Below the pieces are notes generated by a model, which was not told where the DNA came from, did no database searches, and was given only the letters and a program-made list of their open reading frames with translations. From the NCBI GenBank assembly GCA_964633845.1, contig CAZWLA010000048.1, forward strand, positions 1 through 10,105: a stretch of DNA of 10,105 bases. Direction: 5' to 3'. The stretch is from JADHTT01 sp964633845. GTDB taxonomy: Bacteria > Campylobacterota > Campylobacteria > Campylobacterales > Arcobacteraceae. The position numbers and the translations under genes are program-made. Numbering within the stretch: position 1 is the first letter of the stretch; every line of letters starts with the position of its first letter. Positions 4,911 through 10,105 of this stretch are shown piece after piece.

Positions 4911-7256
4911 ATGAATGAAAATAATATAAACAATAACTATATCGAAGAAGATGAGATAGACTTAAAAGAGCTTTTTAGGACAATAGTGAGAAATAAAATA
5001 TATATTGTTTTATTTACTGTTGCGCTTATGTTAGGCTCTGGAGTATATGCATATTTTGCAAAAAATATATATAGTACAAGTGCGACAGTTGAAGTGAGTG
5101 AAGCCAAGAGTAGTGGTGGGCAAGATATGATGATGGAAGCTATGGGTATGTCTGGTGGATCTTCTTCGCTTGATACTGAGATAGAAGTTATTAAATCTAG
5201 ATTTTTAATATCGAAAGCTTTAAAAAGTGTAGATTTTACAAAAAGATATTACACTACACGAAGATACAAAGAGGTTGAACTATACAAGTCTTCACCATTT
5301 GATGCACATATTATTAGAGGTAATGGTATCAAATTTGATATTATTGCATCTGCTGATAAATTTATATTAAATATCGATACAAAAGATAAAAATAAAAATG
5401 AGATCAAATATAGCGCTACTCATAAATGGGGAGAGCTTATTAAGCATGATCTGTTTGAGATAGCACTATACAAGAAAAAAGCTGCAATATTTGAAGATGC
5501 TAATTATAGTTTCATAGGACTTGATATACGAAATATTATAGATTCTATTCAATTAGACCTTTCAGTATCAACTGCATCTAAAAAAGCTAATATTATTAAG
5601 ATAAGCTACAATGACAATGTACCAAAACGAGCACAAGAGTTTGTAAATGCTCTGTCTCAAGCTTATCTTGATCAAAATATTGATAGAAAGACAGTGGAAG
5701 CTTCAAAGACTCTTGAGTTTATCGATGAACAACTTTCTGGCATTACAACCAATCTAGAAAACTCAGAGGTAAAACTTGAGAAGTTTAAACAAAAAACTAA
5801 GCTAGTAGATATATCACTCGAGGCTCAATCAGCCGTAGAGAAGCTAAGTGATTTTGAGAGTAAGCTTGCCGAGGTTATGATAGAAGAAGATGCCATTACT
5901 ATGGTATTTGATATTATGCTAAACAATAAAGACATATCTTTGGTAAATGCTACATCATTAAGCTTTAGTGATCCAATGCTTTCAAATCTAGTTCAATCAC
6001 TACAAGAAGCTAGTATCAAAAGAAATGCACTGCTAGTTGAGTTTACTCAAGCTCATCCAGATGTGATCAAAGTAAATGATCAGATTAAAAATATTGAATC
6101 TATGATATTTACAACTATTGGAAATCTTAAAGAATCTATCAAAAATAGAAAAAAGTCTATCAAAAAGATCATGGCTAAGTATGGAAAAGTATTGTCTGCT
6201 TTACCTACAAATGAAAGAAAATTTGCAGAACTAAAAAGAAAGTTTATAGTAAATGAAAAGATCTATTCATTTTTATTAGAAAAGCGTGCTGAAGCTGCTA
6301 TTGCTAAAGCAAGCACAGTAAGTAAAAATAGAATCCTAGATGCAGCACTAGTACCTCTAGATCCAATCAAACCAAAGAAAAAGCTAATAGTAGTAGTGGG
6401 TACTATCGTAGGGTTTATACTTGGTATTTTCTTTGTATTTTTAAGAGAATTTATTGATGATAGAATTAAGTCTACAGAAGAGGTAGAGAGACTATCAAAT
6501 ATACCTATGCTGGGTATTTTACCACATATTGTAAAAGAGAAAGAGGCACTTAAGGTATTTGAATCACCAAAATCAGTCGTAAGTGAGGCATTTAGATCTT
6601 TAAGGACAAATCTGCAATTTATGGCAAATGGTGATGATACATCAGTAATTGCAGTCACATCAACAGTAGGCGGAGAAGGAAAGACTACAGTATCTACAAA
6701 TCTTGCAGCTATATTTAGTCTTAGTGGTAAAAAGACTATAGTTATAAATCTTGATATGAGAAAGCCAACACTTCACAAAAGATTTTCTTTGCCAAATAAT
6801 GATGGGATTAGCAGTGTCTTAGCTGGAAATAGAAAGCTTGATGATGTAATACAAAATAGTGGATATGATAATCTTGATATTATCACTTCAGGTCCAGTAC
6901 CACCAAATCCAAGTGAGTTAATACAGTCAGATGTGATGGATCAAACAATAGCTAGGCTAAAAGAGATGTATGATGTAATCATATTTGATACACCTCCTGT
7001 AGGTCTAGTGACAGATGCTATGAATATCATGAAAGATGCAAATATTTCTATATATGTAGCTCGAGCTAATTACTCAAAACGAAACTACTTGGATAATTTA
7101 AATAAAATAGCTAAATCAGGAAATGTAAAAGGGCTAGGACTTGTACTAAATGACTTGGGAGCTGGAAGTAGCGGTTACGGTTACGGTTACGGTTACGGTT
7201 ACGGTTACGGTTACGGTTACGGTTACGGTTACGGTTATTACGCCGAGGATAAATGA
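4911..7256 (+). CDS. Wzc-like polysaccharide co-polymerase with tyrosine autokinase domain
   Basis: This 781-residue inner-membrane protein probably controls chain length and export through cycles of tyrosine autophosphorylation. Parts in order: a Wzz-type N-terminus with a first membrane helix (about 29-48), a periplasmic region with long helical, probably coiled-coil stretches (about 255-430), a GNVR-type segment (about 430-485), and a second membrane helix (491-511). The cytoplasmic BY-kinase domain follows, with the oligomerisation motif E559-x2-R562-x2-R565, Walker A GGEGKTT (587-593), Walker A' VINLDMRKP (611-619, Asp615) and Walker B VIIFDTPP (689-696). The tail is eleven Gly-Tyr pairs plus a Tyr (755-777), then AEDK. 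Those tyrosines are the likely phosphorylation cluster, encoded by a hexanucleotide tandem repeat. Its TGA overlaps the ATG of the phosphatase gene (ATGA), so the two are translationally coupled. Kinase and co-polymerase are fused in one chain, as in proteobacteria, not split as in Firmicutes. Confidence 0.93.
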   Translation: MNENNINNNYIEEDEIDLKELFRTIVRNKIYIVLFTVALMLGSGVYAYFAKNIYSTSATVEVSEAKSSGGQDMMMEAMGMSGGSSSLDTEIEVIKSRFLISKALKSVDFTKRYYTTRRYKEVELYKSSPFDAHIIRGNGIKFDIIASADKFILNIDTKDKNKNEIKYSATHKWGELIKHDLFEIALYKKKAAIFEDANYSFIGLDIRNIIDSIQLDLSVSTASKKANIIKISYNDNVPKRAQEFVNALSQAYLDQNIDRKTVEASKTLEFIDEQLSGITTNLENSEVKLEKFKQKTKLVDISLEAQSAVEKLSDFESKLAEVMIEEDAITMVFDIMLNNKDISLVNATSLSFSDPMLSNLVQSLQEASIKRNALLVEFTQAHPDVIKVNDQIKNIESMIFTTIGNLKESIKNRKKSIKKIMAKYGKVLSALPTNERKFAELKRKFIVNEKIYSFLLEKRAEAAIAKASTVSKNRILDAALVPLDPIKPKKKLIVVVGTIVGFILGIFFVFLREFIDDRIKSTEEVERLSNIPMLGILPHIVKEKEALKVFESPKSVVSEAFRSLRTNLQFMANGDDTSVIAVTSTVGGEGKTTVSTNLAAIFSLSGKKTIVINLDMRKPTLHKRFSLPNNDGISSVLAGNRKLDDVIQNSGYDNLDIITSGPVPPNPSELIQSDVMDQTIARLKEMYDVIIFDTPPVGLVTDAMNIMKDANISIYVARANYSKRNYLDNLNKIAKSGNVKGLGLVLNDLGAGSSGYGYGYGYGYGYGYGYGYGYGYYAEDK
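7173..7238 (+). repeat. GGTTAC hexanucleotide tandem repeat encoding the (Gly-Tyr)11 tail
   Basis: Ten perfect GGTTAC units (7173-7232) are followed by one GGTTAT variant (7233-7238), in frame with the wzc-like gene. A six-base unit means gain or loss of copies changes the number of tyrosines without shifting the frame. The perfect identity of all ten units, and constant use of TAC in a genome that mostly writes TAT, point to slippage-driven expansion and not to codon selection. Confidence 0.97.
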
Positions 7257-7990
7257 TAAATTTTTTTAGAAAAAAAGAATTTTTTTCTATAAGATGTGAT
7301 CTTCATTCACATCTTATTCCTGGAATCGACGATGGATCTGATACTATGGAAGAATCACTTGATCTTCTTAGAGGCCTTTGTAAGCTTGGATATCAAAGAG
7401 TCATCACCACTCCACATGTGATGATAGATGCATATAATAATAGCACGCAAACTATACTAGATGGGCTTAATGATCTAAGAGCTACTGCTAGAGAAAATGA
7501 TATCAATATCCAAATAGATGCAGCTGCTGAGTATTATCTAGATGAGGGTTTTTTGCCACGACTAAAAAGTGGAGATATTTTAACATTTGATGATAATTAT
7601 TTGCTGTTTGAGACATCATATGTGAGTAGACCAGTCAATCTTGAGGATATGATATTTCAGATGCAAAGCTTTGGATACAAGCCTGTATTTGCACATCCTG
7701 AGAGATATAGATATATGGAAAATAAGCTGGATAAATTTAAGCAGTTAAAAGACCTTGGTGTATTGTTTCAGTGTAATATCAATTCATTTGGTGGGTATTA
7801 TGGTCAAAGTGCATACAAAAATGCAGTGATGATAGCAAAAGAGGGGATGGTTGATTTTGTAGGAAGTGATCTTCATAGTGCAAAGCATCTTAAGTTTATA
7901 GAAGATGTATTTGCTAAAAGAGAATTTAATAAACTTATGAAAATCAACCCAATCGCAAAAGGGGTCAGACCCCTTTTAAGTAAAGATTAA
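7253..7990 (+). CDS. PHP-type protein-tyrosine phosphatase (CpsB/YwqE family)
   Basis: The 245-residue product is a metal-dependent phosphatase that most likely removes phosphate from the tyrosine tail of the Wzc-like kinase encoded just upstream. PHP-domain metal ligands are visible: DLHSHLIPGIDDGS (16-29; His18, His20), TPH (His55), AAEYYLDE (Glu93), AHPERY (His148) and GSDLHS (Asp206, His208). CNINSFGGYYGQ (174-185) is also typical of the family. The start overlaps the wzc-like stop (ATGA), with GAGGA just before it. This family is the usual partner in Firmicutes, whereas E. coli uses the unrelated low-molecular-weight phosphatase Wzb. An oddity: the last residues (from Lys236, KGVRPLLSKD) are encoded by a REP-like palindrome that also sets where the frame ends. 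Confidence 0.91.
   Translation: MINFFRKKEFFSIRCDLHSHLIPGIDDGSDTMEESLDLLRGLCKLGYQRVITTPHVMIDAYNNSTQTILDGLNDLRATARENDINIQIDAAAEYYLDEGFLPRLKSGDILTFDDNYLLFETSYVSRPVNLEDMIFQMQSFGYKPVFAHPERYRYMENKLDKFKQLKDLGVLFQCNINSFGGYYGQSAYKNAVMIAKEGMVDFVGSDLHSAKHLKFIEDVFAKREFNKLMKINPIAKGVRPLLSKD
7957..7984 (+). repeat. REP-like palindrome, copy 3, inside the 3' end of the phosphatase gene
   Basis: AAAAGGGG (7957-7964), TCAGA (7965-7969) and CCCCTTTT (7970-7977) form a perfect 8-bp hairpin, followed by AAGTAAA. The whole 28 bases are identical to 9513-9540. It is read through in frame and supplies the phosphatase C-terminus. As RNA it is an 8-bp stem with a T run in its right arm, so it may also lower transcription into the barrel gene. 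Confidence 0.88.
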
Positions 7991-7993
7991 GAT

Positions 7994-9502
7994 ATGATTA
8001 AAAAAATAGCACTTTTATTAATATTCCTTTTTGATATCTCAATATTTGCAAGTGATATAAACTTGCGAAAAGGGCATTATAGTATTTCGTATGATGCTTT
8101 GAAATTACCTGCAAATGAATCTATGGGTTTACTTGGTACTAGTTATTTGTATGATTTTGATGATAGCTATTTTGGACTTGGAATTTATAGTGCTGTTTCT
8201 GGTCATCGTGGTGGATTTTTCACTGGTGGTATAGAAGCTGGTACACGATATAAACTAACAAATACTATCAATATTGATTTGGGAATGTTTGTAGGTGGTG
8301 GAGGTGGTGGATCTGCTCCACAAGGCGGTGGGTTGATGCTGCGACCTCATGTAGGATTGGCCTTTGATCAAGATAACTACAAAGTATCACTCAGCGCTAC
8401 AAAGGTTAAATTTCCAAATGGCAATATAGATTCTAATCAATTATCATTAGGACTTGAAATACCATTTGAAACTATCTACAAACAAAATACTGATAAAAAA
8501 ATAACAGCAGAAGATATTAAGCAATTTATAAATCTTACAGGCAAAGATATAGGCTGGAGTGATCACTATTTTACAGTCACTGCACAAAAATATCTAACCC
8601 CAAGTGGTATCAAAAATACAGCAGGACAAAATAATCTTCAGGACATGAGTTTAGTTGGGTTTGAGTATGGTACTAAACTTGCTGGAAATAAATTTTATTT
8701 CTTTGAGACTGCTGGAGCTAGTGGTGGTGGAGCTGATGGATATGCACAAATACTTGGTGGTATTGGATACATCAAAGCATTAAGTAGAAATAGTGGTATG
8801 GTATTTAAAGCCTCTATTGGTGCTGCTGGTGGTGGAAGAGTTGATACTGGTGGTGGAATAGTACACAAGCAAAGCCTAGGTGTGTATTATGCGCTTTCAA
8901 ATAGAGCTGCAATATCTAGTGAAGTTGGTCATATAGCTGCTATTGATGGTGAGTTTAGATCTCCTACTGTGAAGTTTGGGTTTAATTGGGCTACACAGTT
9001 TTTATCTATAGGTAAAAATCTAAGATCAACAAATGGCGATATAAGTTTTGACGATAATGAATGGAATATTAGACTATCAAATCAAACATATCTAAGTGAT
9101 AAATCTATACGAAAAAATCAGACAGATGATACTCCTGTAGATCTAATTGGATTTAAAATAGATAGGTTTATTAGTGAAGATACATATATTAGTGGTCAAG
9201 CACTGGGTGCGTATGAAGGTAAATCAGGTGGATATGCTGTAGGTTTAATTGGAATTGGGAATAGAGTAGAAATAAATAATGATTGGTCTGTTTTTGGTGA
9301 ATTTGCAATAGGCGCAAGTGGTGGGGGAAGTATAGATACTGGTGGCGGTGCTATTGTTCAACCTTCTGTAGGTACTGAATATAAAATATATGAAGATCTT
9401 GGATTTCAGGTATCTATAGGTAAAATTAAAGCACTTGGTGGGAATCTAAATACAAATGTATTTGATTTTGGACTAAATTATAAATTTAAAACCATAGAAT
9501 AA
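7994..9502 (+). CDS. Predicted outer-membrane beta-barrel protein with three internal repeats
   Basis: I do not recognise a named family. The 502 residues begin with a signal peptide (MIKKIALLLIFLFDISIFA, cleavage probably near 19-20). The rest alternates short beta-like strands with Gly/Ser/Asp loops, and it ends DFGLNYKF before KTIE, consistent with a barrel closing near the C-terminus. Three diverged copies of one unit of about 140 residues are visible (about 26-156, 189-332, 356-498). Each has a Gly-rich centre (VGGGGGGSAPQGGG; AAGGGRVDTGGG; ASGGGSIDTGGG), then a segment of the type PSVGTEYKI, then a G-x(3)-A-x(2)-G region and a final FG strand. It starts 3 bases after the phosphatase stop with only a weak ribosome site, so it is probably coupled to the export genes. 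A role as an outer-membrane part of the polysaccharide machinery is inferred from position only. A general porin is an alternative. Confidence 0.72.
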   Translation: MIKKIALLLIFLFDISIFASDINLRKGHYSISYDALKLPANESMGLLGTSYLYDFDDSYFGLGIYSAVSGHRGGFFTGGIEAGTRYKLTNTINIDLGMFVGGGGGGSAPQGGGLMLRPHVGLAFDQDNYKVSLSATKVKFPNGNIDSNQLSLGLEIPFETIYKQNTDKKITAEDIKQFINLTGKDIGWSDHYFTVTAQKYLTPSGIKNTAGQNNLQDMSLVGFEYGTKLAGNKFYFFETAGASGGGADGYAQILGGIGYIKALSRNSGMVFKASIGAAGGGRVDTGGGIVHKQSLGVYYALSNRAAISSEVGHIAAIDGEFRSPTVKFGFNWATQFLSIGKNLRSTNGDISFDDNEWNIRLSNQTYLSDKSIRKNQTDDTPVDLIGFKIDRFISEDTYISGQALGAYEGKSGGYAVGLIGIGNRVEINNDWSVFGEFAIGASGGGSIDTGGGAIVQPSVGTEYKIYEDLGFQVSIGKIKALGGNLNTNVFDFGLNYKFKTIE

Positions 9503-9544
9503 AAGTTTACTTAAAAGGGGTCAGACCCCTTTTAAGTAAACTTT
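9502..9544 (+). repeat. REP-like element, copy 4: perfect 43-bp palindrome; probable bidirectional terminator
   Basis: Arms of 21 bases are exact reverse complements around a single A at 9523. As RNA this is a 19-bp stem (9502-9520 with 9526-9544) closed by the pentaloop TCAGA. The core is identical to copy 3, and here the outer arms AAAGTTTACTT and AAGTAAACTTT also pair. It begins on the last base of the barrel gene's stop codon and ends 16 bases before the pilin ATG. Its place between two unrelated genes suggests it ends transcription of the export operon. Confidence 0.92.
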
Positions 9545-9560
9545 AATATTAGGAGAGAAA

Positions 9561-9983
9561 ATGAAAAAAGTTAATAGCAAAAAAGCTTTTACACTTATTG
9601 AATTAATATTTGTAATTGTTGTTATTGGTATTTTGGCATCGGTTGCATTGCCAAAGTTTAATGACACAAGAGAAAGTGCTATTATAAATAATGTTAAACA
9701 AGATATATCAACTATTAAAAATTCTATCAAAAGTAGGCATATGTTAAAAGGTGATGTGACTGATGTCTCTAATGCTGTCGAGTTAAATACTGATAGATGG
9801 ATTCTTGATAGTACTAATCTTAAAGTTGAGTATAAGATATCTAGTACTACTTGTGTATCTATTGAAGTTGATAAATCCAGTTCAACTCATAAGTTAGATG
9901 TGGTAATCACTCCAACATCAACTGAACTTTGTCAAAAACTTGCCGATGATGGTGTGGCAAATAGTTCAGAAACTTTATACTAA
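9561..9983 (+). CDS. Type IV pilin-like (pseudopilin) protein
   Basis: The 140-residue product carries a class III (prepilin) signal: leader MKKVNSKKA, then FTLIELIFVIVVIGILASVALP, with Phe10 as the probable mature N-terminus and Glu at mature position 5. The residue before the cleavage site is Ala instead of the usual Gly, which Campylobacterota prepilins often show. The hydrophobic helix is followed by a polar helical stretch (about 31-62) and a small C-terminal region with two cysteines (TTCVSIEV, ELCQKLAD) that could form a disulfide loop. It would be processed by a prepilin peptidase and built into a type II secretion or type IV pilus-like fibre. Which one cannot be told, as no assembly genes lie nearby. 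AGGAGA (9551-9556) is a strong ribosome site. The 43-bp palindrome separates it from the export operon. Confidence 0.85.
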   Translation: MKKVNSKKAFTLIELIFVIVVIGILASVALPKFNDTRESAIINNVKQDISTIKNSIKSRHMLKGDVTDVSNAVELNTDRWILDSTNLKVEYKISSTTCVSIEVDKSSSTHKLDVVITPTSTELCQKLADDGVANSSETLY

Positions 9984-9999
9984 ATTTAAAAAGGAAAAA

Positions 10000-10059
10000 T
10001 TGAATACAAATAATTAAACGAATAACTATATCCAAGAGGATGAAATAGACTTAAGGGAA
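10000..10059 (+). pseudogene. Decayed 5' end of a second wzc-like gene
   Basis: From TTG 10000 the sequence aligns without gaps to the start of the intact wzc-like gene (4911-4970), with 48 of 60 bases identical by my count. The encoded residues read LNTNN, stop, TNNYIQEDEIDLRE, against MNENNINNNYIEEDEIDLKE in the intact gene. A ribosome-like AAGGA (9991-9995) precedes it. The frame is broken by TAA at 10015-10017, similarity fades after about 10055, and the frame meets another stop at 10102. This is a remnant of a paralogous or duplicated gene, cut off by other DNA. No function is expected from this piece. Confidence 0.75.
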
Positions 10060-10086
10060 CCTCTAAAAACACCTTTTAGAACTTCC
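10056..10086. repeat. Imperfect palindrome at the break point of the wzc-like remnant; possible insertion-element end
   Basis: GGAA (10056-10059), two unpaired bases, TCTAAAA (10062-10068), loop ACACC, TTTTAGA (10074-10080), two unpaired bases, TTCC (10083-10086). This 11-pair structure starts exactly where similarity to the wzc gene ends. GGGAACCTCTAAAA resembles terminal inverted repeats I associate with some DDE-type insertion sequences, but that is memory and not proof. No transposase is visible before the window ends. Confidence 0.4.
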
Positions 10087-10105
10087 AACTTTTTATTTTC
10101 TTGAT

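Noticed and set aside
6263..6658. 131-codon minus-strand open frame inside the wzc-like gene
   Set aside because: It lies opposite the GNVR, second membrane helix and early kinase regions of a clearly real gene. Composition is Ser/Ile-rich, as expected from antisense of AT-rich coding DNA, with no ribosome site.
7173..7238. GGTTAC array as a CRISPR, telomere-like or protein-binding array
   Set aside because: There are no spacers, the units are six bases, and the array is in frame with and fully explained by the kinase tail.
9521..9730. Minus-strand open frame over the pilin start and the palindrome
   Set aside because: Its hydrophobic look comes from the complement of the pilin helix codons. 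The + strand gene has a strong ribosome site and a class III signal.

Overview
The window is AT-rich (roughly one third G+C by eye), tightly packed, and reads entirely on the + strand. It fits a member of the Campylobacterota (Epsilonproteobacteria), probably a free-living Sulfurimonas/Sulfurovum-like lineage. The support is the short (about 400-residue) glucose-6-phosphate isomerase, the prepilin start motif AFTLIELIFVIVVIGIL, extended -10 promoters without a clear -35, and strong TAT/AAA/ATA codon bias. The placement is inferred from these traits, not from a database match.

Region 1 (1-3615), sugar precursors. After the tail of an unidentified upstream gene come phosphomannomutase/phosphoglucomutase (manB type), glucose-6-phosphate isomerase (pgi) and UTP-glucose-1-phosphate uridylyltransferase (galU, TTG start). 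They look like one operon linking fructose-6-P, glucose-6-P, glucose-1-P and UDP-glucose, with mannose-1-P as a possible side branch. manB has no Shine-Dalgarno and its extended -10 box lies so close to the ATG that the mRNA may be leaderless.

Region 2 (3616-3976), tRNAs. tRNA-Leu(TAA), tRNA-Ser(TGA) and tRNA-Asn(GTT) lie in tandem, all with encoded CCA, behind a probable extended -10 promoter.

Region 3 (3977-9502), polysaccharide export. The order is a Wza-like outer-membrane export lipoprotein, a Wzc-like co-polymerase/tyrosine autokinase, a PHP-type (CpsB/YwqE) tyrosine phosphatase, and a 502-residue predicted outer-membrane barrel built from three diverged copies of one unit. The autokinase ends in eleven Gly-Tyr pairs, ten of them encoded by perfect GGTTAC hexamers. 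No glycosyltransferase, flippase or polymerase is present here, so the rest of the pathway must lie elsewhere.

Region 4 (9503-10105). A type IV pilin-like gene follows. Then comes the decayed 5' end of a second wzc-like gene, which has a stop at codon 6 and is cut off near 10055 by an imperfect palindrome, possibly an insertion-element end.

A family of REP-like palindromes (arms AAAAGGGG/CCCCTTTT around a TCAGA or TCTGA centre) occurs four times: before manB, before the wza-like gene, inside the last codons of the phosphatase gene, and between the barrel and pilin genes as a perfect 43-bp palindrome. No wholly new system is evident. The most notable items are the variable-looking tyrosine tail, the palindromes (one of them translated), the triplicated barrel and the broken wzc copy.
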